Shown here piece by piece: positions 8,419 through 15,783 of a DNA stretch of 64,000 nt. The notes under the pieces were generated by a model, which did no database searches, had not been told where the DNA came from, and saw only the letters and a list, made by a program, of their open reading frames with translations. The number at the start of each line of letters is the position of its first letter. Position 1 is the first letter of the stretch. Origin of the DNA: JANNNF01 sp040385825 (GTDB lineage: Bacteria > Pseudomonadota > Alphaproteobacteria > Rhodobacterales > Rhodobacteraceae). The position numbers and the translations under genes are program-made. The stretch covers positions 1-64,000 of the forward strand of contig JAZKGQ010000028.1 of assembly GCA_040385825.1 (NCBI GenBank). Reading direction: 5' to 3'.

Positions 8419-9804
8419 TCACATGATCCCGTCGGCCTTCAGCCCGGCATGGCATTCGTCCAGCGATTTCGTCGCGCGTTCGATCAGAATGTCGATCTCA
8501 TCGGGCGTGATCACCAAGGGCGGCGAAATGATCATCCGGTCGCCGACATGGCGCATGATCAGGTTGTTGGCAAAGCACCGCTCGCGGCAGCGATAGCCGA
8601 CGGTGCCCTGTTCGCCCGCAAACCTGGCCCGCGTGGCCTTGTTCGGGGTCAGGGCGATGGACCCCATCAGCCCCACCAGTTTCGCCTCGCCCACCATCGG
8701 GTGGTCAGTCAGCGCCGCCCAACGGCTGGCAAGATAGGGATTGGCCACATCGCGGACATGCTCGATGATGCCTTCTTCCTGAATGATCCGCAGGTTTTCC
8801 AGCGCCACCGCCGCCGCCACCGGATGGCCGGAATAGGTATAGCCGTGGTTGAAATCGCCATGCGCGCCCAGCACTTCGGCCACCTCATCACACACCACCG
8901 ACCCGCCGATCGGCTGATAGCCGGACGACAGCCCCTTGGCGATGGTCATGATATGCGGCTTGATGCCGTAAGTCTGGCTTCCGAACCAGTTGCCGGTGCG
9001 GCCAAACCCGGTGATCACCTCATCCGCGATCAGCAGGATGCCGTACTTGTCGACGATGCGCTGAATCTCGGGCCAGTAGGTGATGGGCGGAATGATCACG
9101 CCCCCTGCCCCCTGCACGGGTTCCCCGATGAAGGCCGCCACATTCTCGACCCCCAGTTCCAGGATCTTGGCCTCCAGCTCTTGCGCGCGCATCAGCCCGA
9201 ACGCCTCGGGCGTCATCTCACCGCCCTGCGCCCACCAGTTCGGCTCGCCGATATGCACTACGCCCGCCAGCTTGCCGCCATGGGCATGGATGCTGGACAT
9301 GCCGCCAAGCGTGCCGCCGCCCATGGTGGACCCGTGATAGCCGTTGTGCCGCGCGATGATGATGCGCTTTTCCGACTGGCCCTTGATGTCCCAATAGCGG
9401 CGCACCATGCGGATGTTGGTGTCGTTCGCCTCGGACCCGGACCCGGCAAAGAACACATGGTTCAGATCGCCCGGCGCCAGTTCCGCGATCTTGGCGGCAA
9501 GGGCGATGGCGGGCACATGGCTGGTCTGGAAAAACGTGTTGTAATAGGCCAGCTCATCCATCTGCCGCTTGGCCACATCACCCAGTTCGGTGCGGCCATA
9601 GCCGATGTTGACACACCACAGCCCCGCCATGGCGTCGATGATCTTGTGGCCTTCGGTGTCGGTCAGCCAGACCCCCTTGCCCGATTTCATGATCCGCACG
9701 CCCTTGCGCGCAAGGGCCGCGTTTTCGGAAAACGGGTGCATGTGATGGGCCGCATCCAGCGCCTGCAACGCGGCGGTGGGCATGTGGTTGGTGATCTTGT
9801 TCAT
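8419..9804 (-). CDS. class III aminotransferase, likely polyamine/omega-amino
   Basis: 461 residues. PLP-dependent transaminase of the omega-amino acid:pyruvate group, which includes putrescine, beta-alanine and taurine transaminases. Motifs: substrate and cofactor region FFAGSGSEANDTNIRM, aspartate motif IADEVITGFGRTG, and the PLP lysine in MTIAKGLSSGYQPIGG. Exact substrate cannot be read from sequence; the neighbouring GntR/FCD regulator and a promoter motif shared with the pot-like transporter operon (39.5 kb) point to a diamine or polyamine. ATG 9804 has GAAAGG upstream; the 25 extra upstream codons do not look like coding sequence of this family. Probably transcribed from a promoter in 9805-9960, which holds two TGATCA palindromes. 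Confidence 0.88.
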   Translation of the reverse strand: MNKITNHMPTAALQALDAAHHMHPFSENAALARKGVRIMKSGKGVWLTDTEGHKIIDAMAGLWCVNIGYGRTELGDVAKRQMDELAYYNTFFQTSHVPAIALAAKIAELAPGDLNHVFFAGSGSEANDTNIRMVRRYWDIKGQSEKRIIIARHNGYHGSTMGGGTLGGMSSIHAHGGKLAGVVHIGEPNWWAQGGEMTPEAFGLMRAQELEAKILELGVENVAAFIGEPVQGAGGVIIPPITYWPEIQRIVDKYGILLIADEVITGFGRTGNWFGSQTYGIKPHIMTIAKGLSSGYQPIGGSVVCDEVAEVLGAHGDFNHGYTYSGHPVAAAVALENLRIIQEEGIIEHVRDVANPYLASRWAALTDHPMVGEAKLVGLMGSIALTPNKATRARFAGEQGTVGYRCRERCFANNLIMRHVGDRMIISPPLVITPDEIDILIERATKSLDECHAGLKADGIM

Positions 9805-9852
9805 GGCGCGGCCTTTCGGTTGCCGGGGCCGGAACGCCCCGCTTTGCGCCAC

Positions 9853-9895
9853 AATATGATCAAACAGAACCACGTTCAAGGAATTTGATCAAATT
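9853..9895. promoter_or_regulatory. paired TGATCA palindromes, candidate GntR operators
   Basis: Two sites lie 50-90 bp upstream of the aminotransferase start: AATATGATCAAA at 9853-9864, and a perfect 14-bp palindrome AATTTGATCAAATT at 9882-9895. Their TGATCA centres are 29 bp apart, close to three helical turns. The first 12-mer recurs exactly at 39513-39524, at the start of the polyamine-type transporter operon. GntR/FCD regulators bind short palindromes, and the FCD gene ends 66 bp away. That this regulator binds here is inference. Confidence 0.6.
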
Positions 9896-9960
9896 ATTTG
9901 ACCCACCGCCTGCCCTGCCAACCCCGCCGCGCCCCGCGGCGCAAGCTGCCGGTCGTCAGG

Positions 9961-10620
9961 CTAGATCTGCCCGTCCGCCAGCGCCAGCTTCACCTGATCC
10001 ACCCCGTCGGCAATGTCCTGCCGGATGGCGGCGGCCACGCCCTGCGCATCGCCCGCCCGCATCGCGGCCAGCGCCTCGGAATGTCGGTCGGGAAGGGATT
10101 GTGACCCATAGCGCGCGCAGACCACCCGCAGGGATGGCCCGAAGCGCAGCCACAAGGATTGCGCCATGTCCAGCAGAACCGGGGCTTGCGATGCGTCATA
10201 CAGCGCAAAATGAAAGGCGTGGTTGGATTCCAGATAGGCCGACACCTCGCCCGCCTTGATCGCACGGTCCACCGCGTTGTCGATGGCCTGCAAACGGTCG
10301 ATCAGCGCGGGCGTCAGGTTGGCCGCCGCCAGTTCGGCCAGTTTCGGCTCAATGGTCAGCCGCGCGAAGGCCACCTGCTCCAGCAGCGCGGGGGTCAGTT
10401 GCGGCACCGCCACCCGGCGGTTGCCCTGCGGCAGCAGCGCCCCTTCGGCAGTCAGACGCCGGATGGCCTCGCGCACCGGGGTCATGCCCGCGCCAAGCCC
10501 CGCGACCAGCCCCTGAATGGTGATCGGCTGGCCCGGTTCCAGATGGCCGTACAGCACCATATCGCGCAACCGCGCGTAGGTGATTTCATGGGTCGGTATC
10601 TTTCGGCTGTCGGCGTCCAT
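9961..10620 (-). CDS. GntR family regulator, FCD (FadR) type
   Basis: 219 residues. N-terminal winged helix: YARLRDMVLYGHLEPGQPIT is the GntR start and GMTPVREAIRRLTAEGAL is its recognition helix. It is followed by an all-helical FCD ligand domain (residues ~80-215), with metal-site candidates Asp/His in ESNHAFHFALYDAS and the late RHSEALAAMRAGD segment. Such proteins are metabolite-responsive repressors. The gene lies upstream of and in line with the aminotransferase, with 156 bp between them containing paired palindromes, so it probably controls that gene and itself. ATG 10620 (MDADSRK) fits; ATG 10632 is an alternative. Confidence 0.85.
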   Translation of the reverse strand: MDADSRKIPTHEITYARLRDMVLYGHLEPGQPITIQGLVAGLGAGMTPVREAIRRLTAEGALLPQGNRRVAVPQLTPALLEQVAFARLTIEPKLAELAAANLTPALIDRLQAIDNAVDRAIKAGEVSAYLESNHAFHFALYDASQAPVLLDMAQSLWLRFGPSLRVVCARYGSQSLPDRHSEALAAMRAGDAQGVAAAIRQDIADGVDQVKLALADGQI

Positions 10621-10823
10621 CTGGCCTCGCATTGCTGTCTGCCAGTTATGATGCGCGGCGGGGCGCAATCAAGCCCGACTTGCGCCGCCCCCCGGCGAAA
10701 TCTGCGGACCGGGGGGTTCGGAAACGATACAGACCGCCGCTTTTTGGGCTTGTGAAGCCGCAATCACCCGTCATTGAATGCAGGGATCGAGTCTGCCCCC
10801 TGCCCTTGTTGCCGGAACGCCCC

Positions 10824-11888
10824 ATGCCCGCATCCCGCCGCAGCCCCGCAGGGCCGCGCCCGACGCTGAAAACCATTGCCGCCGCCACCGGCCTTGCGGT
10901 GGCGACCGTCAGCCGGGCGCTGACCGATGCGCCCGATATTGGCGCTGCCACCAAAGCCCGCGTGCGCGAAGCCGCCCGCAGCCTTGGCTACCGCCCCAAC
11001 CGCGCCGGCGTGCGGCTGCGGACCGGCAAGACCAATGTGATCGCGCTGGTGCTGTCGACCGAAACCGACATGATGACCCACACCTCGCGCCTGATCTATG
11101 CGATCGCGGCCGCGCTGCGGGGCACCGCCTATCATCTGGTGGTGATGCCCTATTTCCCCGATCAGGACCCGATGGAACCCGTGCGCTATCTGGCCGAAAC
11201 CGGCAGCGCCGACGGGGTGATCCTGAACCAGACCCTGCCCGACGACCCTCGGGTGCGCTATCTGATGGCGCAGGGCCTGCCCTTCGTGACTCATGGCCGC
11301 ACCGACATGGGGCTGGATCATCCCTATTTCGACTTTGACAACCATGCCTTCGCACGGCTGGCCGCGGCCGCGCTGTGCGACCGGGGGCGGCGGCATCTGC
11401 TGCTGATCGCGCCGCCGCTGGACCAGAGCTATGCGGTTGAATTGATAGCGGGTTTCACGGCAGAGGCCACCCGGCACGGCATCCGGGCCGAGATCGCGCA
11501 GGGCATCACCAGCGACAGCCCTGCGGCAGAGGTCGAGGCCGCCGTGACCGCGCGGATGGGTCAGGGCGCGCCCGATGGCCTGATCACCGCCTCGCCGACC
11601 GCCGCGATGGCTGCGATTTCGGGGGCCGAGGCGGCAGGCCTGCGCATCGGCCGCGATTTCGACATCGTGGCCAAGGAAGCCGTCCCCTTTCTGCGCCGGT
11701 TTCGCAAGGAAACCCTCGTGGTGCACGAAGACATGGGCCGCGCCGGGGATTTTCTGGCCCGCGCCGTGATGACCGCAATCGAGCGGAAGCAAGCAGGAGC
11801 GGGCCAGTATTTGGGCCAGTATCTGGGCCAGTATCTCGACAGCCCGACAGGATTGGACGCGGGCGATGGCCAACAGAAAAGCCAATAG
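10824..11888 (+). CDS. LacI family transcriptional regulator
   Basis: 354 residues. Helix-turn-helix at the N-terminus: PTLKTIAAATGLAVATVSRA (residues ~14-33), followed by the hinge region ARSLGYRPNRAGVRLRTG. The remainder is a periplasmic-binding-protein-like sugar domain with ADGVILNQTLPDDPRV and FVTHGRT. It lies 10 bp before the sugar isomerase gene, so it most likely senses a sugar and controls the downstream isomerase-dehydrogenase pair. The C-terminus is odd: three copies of GQYL-like residues produced by a 12-bp DNA repeat (11801-11836). ATG 10824 is the only start that gives a normal LacI N-terminus. The ligand is unknown. Confidence 0.9.
   Translation: MPASRRSPAGPRPTLKTIAAATGLAVATVSRALTDAPDIGAATKARVREAARSLGYRPNRAGVRLRTGKTNVIALVLSTETDMMTHTSRLIYAIAAALRGTAYHLVVMPYFPDQDPMEPVRYLAETGSADGVILNQTLPDDPRVRYLMAQGLPFVTHGRTDMGLDHPYFDFDNHAFARLAAAALCDRGRRHLLLIAPPLDQSYAVELIAGFTAEATRHGIRAEIAQGITSDSPAAEVEAAVTARMGQGAPDGLITASPTAAMAAISGAEAAGLRIGRDFDIVAKEAVPFLRRFRKETLVVHEDMGRAGDFLARAVMTAIERKQAGAGQYLGQYLGQYLDSPTGLDAGDGQQKSQ
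11801..11836 (+). repeat. 12-bp tandem repeat, 3 copies, in lacI-type gene
   Basis: Unit GGGCCAGTATCT three times (first copy ends TTT). It is in frame and codes for the repeated G-Q-Y-L at the very end of the LacI regulator, beyond the conserved domain. Copy-number change would alter only the tail. Confidence 0.85.
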
Positions 11889-11898
11889 GGAGGTGAGC

Positions 11899-12954
11899 AT
11901 GAAAACCATCAAGGGACCGGCACTGTTTCTGGCGCAATTCGCGGGGGATGCCGCCCCCTTCAACTCGTGGGACAGCATCACCAGATGGGCGGCTGACTGC
12001 GGCTACAAGGGCGTGCAAGTCCCGTCTTGGGACGCGCGATTGTTCGATCTGGACAAGGCTGCGACCTCATCAGCCTATTGCGATGACTTCAAAGGTACGG
12101 CCAGTGCAAACGGGGTCGAGGTCACCGAACTGTCCACCCACCTGCAAGGCCAGCTTGTCGCGGTGCATCCGGCCTATGATACCGCGTTTGACGGCTTTGC
12201 CGCCCCCTCGGTGCGCGGCAACCCTGCCGCCCGAGCCGACTGGGCGGTGGATCAGGTGAAAAAGGCGCTGTCTGCGTCGAAAAACCTGGGCCTGACCGCG
12301 CAGGCGACGTTTTCAGGCGCGCTGGCCTGGCCTTACCTCTACCCCTGGCCGCAGCGCCCGGCCGGGCTGGTCGAGGCGGCGTTTGATGAACTCGCCAGAC
12401 GCTGGCTGCCGATCCTGAACCATGCCGAGGACTGCGGCGTCGATCTGGCGTACGAGATTCACCCCGGCGAAGACCTGCATGACGGCATCAGTTACGAGAT
12501 GTTTCTGGACCGGGTCGGCCACCACAGCCGCGCGCGGATGCTGTATGACCCCAGCCATTACGTCCTGCAACACCTTGATTATCTGGCGCATATCGACATC
12601 TACCACGACCGCATCGCCATGTTCCACGTCAAGGATGCCGAGCTGAACCCGACGGGGCGGCAGGGCGTGTATGGCGGCTTTCAGCCTTGGATCAACCGGG
12701 CCGGGCGCTTCCGCAGCCCCGGCGACGGGCAGGTGGATTTCGGCGGAATATTCTCGAAGCTTGCCCAATATGGCTTTGAGGGCTGGGCGGTGGTGGAATG
12801 GGAATGCTGCCTGAAACACCCCGAAGACGGTGCCCGCGAAGGGGCGGCGTTCGTGCGCGATCACATCATCCGGGTGACGGAAAAGGCGTTTGACGATTTC
12901 GCGGGGGCAGGCACGGATGATGCCGCGAACCGGCGGATGTTGGGCTTGGGGTAA
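11899..12954 (+). CDS. sugar phosphate isomerase/epimerase family (TIM barrel)
   Basis: 351 residues. AP-endonuclease-2-like TIM barrel, the fold of xylose isomerase, IolE, IolI and tagatose epimerase. Metal ligands can be followed: Glu in DLAYEIHPGED, Asp-His in MLYDPSHYVLQ, His-x-Lys-Asp in MFHVKDAEL and Glu near the end in WAVVEWECCL. Cytoplasmic sugar or sugar-acid isomerisation is likely; substrate unknown. GGGAGGTGAGC sits just before ATG 11899. It follows the LacI gene by 10 bp and precedes a Gfo/Idh/MocA dehydrogenase; this three-gene set resembles inositol or keto-sugar catabolic modules but has no transporter here. Confidence 0.85.
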   Translation: MKTIKGPALFLAQFAGDAAPFNSWDSITRWAADCGYKGVQVPSWDARLFDLDKAATSSAYCDDFKGTASANGVEVTELSTHLQGQLVAVHPAYDTAFDGFAAPSVRGNPAARADWAVDQVKKALSASKNLGLTAQATFSGALAWPYLYPWPQRPAGLVEAAFDELARRWLPILNHAEDCGVDLAYEIHPGEDLHDGISYEMFLDRVGHHSRARMLYDPSHYVLQHLDYLAHIDIYHDRIAMFHVKDAELNPTGRQGVYGGFQPWINRAGRFRSPGDGQVDFGGIFSKLAQYGFEGWAVVEWECCLKHPEDGAREGAAFVRDHIIRVTEKAFDDFAGAGTDDAANRRMLGLG

Positions 12955-12963
12955 TCGGCGGAA

Positions 12964-13010
12964 CTGGGGGTTTCACACCCCCAGACCCCCGTGGGATATT
13001 TATGAACAGA
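12964..13010 (+). terminator. G-rich hairpin plus GGATATTTATG tail (copy A)
   Basis: CTGGGGG (12964-12970), 7-base loop, CCCCCAG (12978-12984), followed by ACCCCCG and GGGATATTTATG. The same layout occurs at 34305-34348 (reversed) and 43382-43430, each time just after a gene and in that gene's direction. Here it follows the isomerase and precedes the dehydrogenase start by ~20 bp, so it may only partly end transcription. Confidence 0.6.
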
Positions 13011-13029
13011 TGATGAACAGAGGAAGATC

Positions 13030-14199
13030 ATGGCCATAACCGCCGCTCATGTTGCCCGCAGCCCCCGTATCCGTCTGGGAATGGTGGGGGGCGGGCGCGA
13101 TGCTTTCATCGGGGCAGTCCACCGCATCGCGGCCCGGATTGATGATCAATATGAACTGGTTGCAGGGTGTTTTTCATCCAATCCGGAAAAGAGCCTTGCC
13201 TCTGCCGCCGATCTGGGGGTGCCGCGCGCCTATGCCGATTTCACAGAAATGGCGATCCGTGAGGCCAAGCGGAAAGACGGGATCGAGGCGGTGGCGATCG
13301 TCACCCCCAACCACATGCACGCGCCCGTGGCGCTGCAATTTCTGAAACGCGGCATCCATGTGATCTGCGACAAGCCGCTGACCGCCACACTGGCCGAGGC
13401 GAAAAAGCTGGCAAAGGCGGCGGAAGCCTCGGGCGTGGTGTTTGCGCTGACGCATAACTACACCGGCTATCCGATGGTCCGCCAGGCCAAGGCGATGGTG
13501 GCGGCGGGGGCCTTGGGCGACATCCGGCTGGTGCAGGTGGAATATGCGCAGGACTGGCTGGCCGAACCGATCGAGGCCACCGGGCAGAAACAGGCCGCCT
13601 GGCGCACGGATCCCGCGCAATCGGGCGCGGGGGGGGCGACGGGCGACATCGGCACCCATGCCTTCAACCTTGCGAATTTTGTCAGCGGCCTGACGCTGGA
13701 CCAGCTTGCCGCCGATCTGCAATCCTTCGTGCCGGGGCGCAAGCTGGACGACAACGCCCATGTGATGCTGCGTTTTCAGGGCGGGGCGCGGGGGATACTA
13801 TGGTGTAGCCAAGTGGCATCTGGCCTGGAAAACGGGCTGAAGCTGCGGGTGTTCGGCACCAGAGCAGGCATCGAGTGGAACCAGGAAGACCCCAACTATC
13901 TGTGGGTGACCCCGCTTGGTGCGCCGAAATACCGACTGACGCGCGGCGGCGTGGGCACCGGGCCAGAGGCGGCGCGCGTCAGCCGCATCCCTCCCGGTCA
14001 TCCCGAGGGCTATCTGGAAGGCTTTGCCAATATCTATGCCGAGGCTGGCCGCGCGATTCTGGCCCGGCGCGATGGCGTGGCCGTGGCCCCCGAAGTCACC
14101 TATCCCGGCCTGAAAGAAGGGTTGGAGGGGGTGGCCTTTGTCGATGCCTGCGTGCGGTCATCTGCCCGCAACGGGGCATGGGTGTCACTGGCCTTGTGA
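13030..14199 (+). CDS. Gfo/Idh/MocA family sugar dehydrogenase
   Basis: 389 residues. NAD(P)-dependent oxidoreductase. The Rossmann start reads IRLGMVGGGRDAFIGAVHRI, slightly unusual in having GGGRDAF after the glycines. The family motif CDKPLT with the conserved lysine is near residue 113, and the C-terminal catalytic region has AWRTDPAQSGAGGATGDIGTH, with the typical DIGTHAF. Works on a sugar or inositol derivative in the cytoplasm; partner of the preceding isomerase. A hairpin lies between the two. The stop codon (14197-14199) lies inside a tandem repeat, and the 3' end overlaps the convergent trgB gene by 15 bp. Confidence 0.9.
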   Translation: MAITAAHVARSPRIRLGMVGGGRDAFIGAVHRIAARIDDQYELVAGCFSSNPEKSLASAADLGVPRAYADFTEMAIREAKRKDGIEAVAIVTPNHMHAPVALQFLKRGIHVICDKPLTATLAEAKKLAKAAEASGVVFALTHNYTGYPMVRQAKAMVAAGALGDIRLVQVEYAQDWLAEPIEATGQKQAAWRTDPAQSGAGGATGDIGTHAFNLANFVSGLTLDQLAADLQSFVPGRKLDDNAHVMLRFQGGARGILWCSQVASGLENGLKLRVFGTRAGIEWNQEDPNYLWVTPLGAPKYRLTRGGVGTGPEAARVSRIPPGHPEGYLEGFANIYAEAGRAILARRDGVAVAPEVTYPGLKEGLEGVAFVDACVRSSARNGAWVSLAL

Positions 14200-15330
14200 T
14201 TGGCCTTGTGATTGGCCTTGCAAATCGGCGCGCTCTGCCCGCAGCCGCCCGCGTTCGCGCTGCAACCACAGCGCGGACAGCAGTACCGGCGCGTTCGAGG
14301 CCTCGCCGCTGGTCACCAGGTCCATCAGCCGGTCAAAGCTGATCAGATGGCCGCGGATGTCTTCGGCCTCGTCTGCCACGCCGAACACGCCTGCGCTGCC
14401 ATCGGGCAGATCGCACAGGGCGACGTAGGAATAGATGAACTCGGTCTTGGCCCCCGGACTGGGGTAATAGCCCGCAATCGGCAACAGCGCGCCAAGGGCG
14501 AGGCCTGCTTCCTCCATCGCCTCGCGGCGGGCGCAGTCTTCGGGGGTTTCGCCGGGGTCGATGCGGCCGGCGATGGCTTCGAGCTGCCAGGGCGTGTGGT
14601 CGCCGCGGGCAAAGGGACCGGCGCGGAACTGTTCGATCAGCAGCACCCGGTCGCGCAGCGGGTCATAGGGCAGCACGGTGACCGCATCGCCCGACACGAA
14701 AGCCGCGCGGTTGATCACCGGGCTGAGGCTGCCGTCAAAGCGGGTAAAGCGCAGATCGTATTCCTCGACGCTGAAGAAATGCGCATAGGGTGTGCTGCGC
14801 CGCATCACCTGAACCGGGGCGGCCGGGCGGCGCAGATCGGCCACCGCCGCCTGCCTTGCCCGCACCCGCGACGCGCCCCGCACCAGCATCACCGGATAGC
14901 GCGCCACCACGGATGCCGCCGCATGGCTGCCGTAGAGCGCCATCACATCGCCCGCCGTGGCGGTGACATCTGCGCCAAACTCGGCCTGCCAGTCGGCCAG
15001 AACCCAAGGCCGCCCCGCCACCCATGGCCCCGGATCGGGAATATAGACCCGCGCCACGGTGCCATCCGCCAAGGTCAGATCCTGCGGGGTAAAGGCAAAG
15101 CCCGCCTCGTAGAAATCCAGCCGCGCCCAATCCTCGACCGACAGATCGCGCACCAGCACGCCGTCGGCCTGCCCTGCCCCCGGCGTGATCACCGGAAACA
15201 CCCGGCCTTGCGCCCAGGCCACGGTAAAGCCCGGCAGAACCGCAGGCTGCATCGGCACCGCGCGGCCCAGCACCAGCGCCAGCAGCGCCGGATGGCACAG
15301 CGTGCCGTAAAAGAACCCGTTGACCCCCAC
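14185..15330 (-). CDS. trgB: TrgB-like gamma-glutamylcyclotransferase-Nudix fusion
   Basis: 381 residues, two domains. Residues ~1-150 form a gamma-glutamylcyclotransferase-like (AIG2-type) domain: FFYGTLCHP at the start, and YEAGF with the presumed catalytic Glu. Residues ~190-360 form a Nudix hydrolase of the ADP-ribose pyrophosphatase type: Nudix box from GRIDPGETPEDCARREAMEE to AGL. trgB of Rhodobacter sphaeroides, described as part of the tellurite-resistance pair trgAB, is a Nudix protein, and the upstream TrgA gene supports this name. Translation starts at GTG 15330, overlapping the trgA stop by 1 bp. The tail consists of GQSQ repeats from a 12-bp DNA repeat. Last gene of the phr-cfa-trgA-trgB series. 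Confidence 0.8.
   Translation of the reverse strand: MGVNGFFYGTLCHPALLALVLGRAVPMQPAVLPGFTVAWAQGRVFPVITPGAGQADGVLVRDLSVEDWARLDFYEAGFAFTPQDLTLADGTVARVYIPDPGPWVAGRPWVLADWQAEFGADVTATAGDVMALYGSHAAASVVARYPVMLVRGASRVRARQAAVADLRRPAAPVQVMRRSTPYAHFFSVEEYDLRFTRFDGSLSPVINRAAFVSGDAVTVLPYDPLRDRVLLIEQFRAGPFARGDHTPWQLEAIAGRIDPGETPEDCARREAMEEAGLALGALLPIAGYYPSPGAKTEFIYSYVALCDLPDGSAGVFGVADEAEDIRGHLISFDRLMDLVTSGEASNAPVLLSALWLQRERGRLRAERADLQGQSQGQSQGQ
14189..14220. repeat. 12-bp tandem repeat at a convergent gene overlap
   Basis: Unit TGGCCTTGTGAT, two full copies plus eight bases. It contains the stop codon of the dehydrogenase on the plus strand and, read on the minus strand, codes the GQSQ repeats that end TrgB. 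Extra copies lengthen only TrgB. Confidence 0.85.
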
Positions 15331-15770
15331 TAGCGCCAGCGCCGCCCGGCAAATTCCGCCATAAAGCCGCCGATCATGCCGCCGAACAGCAGAATGGCGA
15401 TCACCTGAACATCCGCCAGCACCCGGCCATAGTCGATCATGATGCCGAACACGGCCACCAGCGCCTCCATCGGGCCGTCATAGCGTTTCTTCAGCGACAG
15501 GCGGACCATTTCATACAGCGCAAAGCCAAGGATCACCCAGAACACGATTGTCACCGAGGTCCGCACACCGAGGCCCATGGCGGTGGTATAGCCCTTGCCC
15601 GTCAGCCGCCCCATCACCCGCCAACCGACGATCACGCCGATGGCGGCCGTGATCTCGCGAAAGTACCCGATGCGGGTGCCTTCGGGCAGTCCGGGGATCG
15701 CGGCATTGGCGGCAAGCCAGGCCACGATGGCAAAGGCCACGGCGGCAAACAGTTTGGCGGCGGTTGGCAT
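15330..15770 (-). CDS. trgA: TrgA family protein (tellurite resistance)
   Basis: 146 residues with four hydrophobic segments, an inner-membrane protein. It matches the TrgA family of Rhodobacteraceae: N-terminal KLFAAVAFAIVAWLAA, central TRIGYFREITAAIGVIVGWR, and C-terminal VIAILLFGGMIGGFMAEFAG. TrgA and TrgB are known from Rhodobacter sphaeroides as contributors to high-level tellurite resistance; the molecular mechanism is unclear. It starts 13 bp after the cfa stop and overlaps trgB, so all three are probably one transcript. Confidence 0.82.
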   Translation of the reverse strand: MPTAAKLFAAVAFAIVAWLAANAAIPGLPEGTRIGYFREITAAIGVIVGWRVMGRLTGKGYTTAMGLGVRTSVTIVFWVILGFALYEMVRLSLKKRYDGPMEALVAVFGIMIDYGRVLADVQVIAILLFGGMIGGFMAEFAGRRWR

Positions 15771-15783
15771 GGGCGATGTCTCG

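Noticed and set aside
8065..9888. 607-codon open frame on the plus strand
   Set aside because: Runs opposite the class III aminotransferase and over the end of the DUF1275 gene; no domain.
9882..9895. FnrL-type site (TTGAT-N4-ATCAA)
   Set aside because: AATTTGATCAAATT is centred on TGATCA without the 4-base spacer, so it does not fit the FNR layout.
11801..11836. possible CRISPR or satellite array
   Set aside because: Units are contiguous 12-mers without spacers and lie in a reading frame; no cas genes are present in the window.
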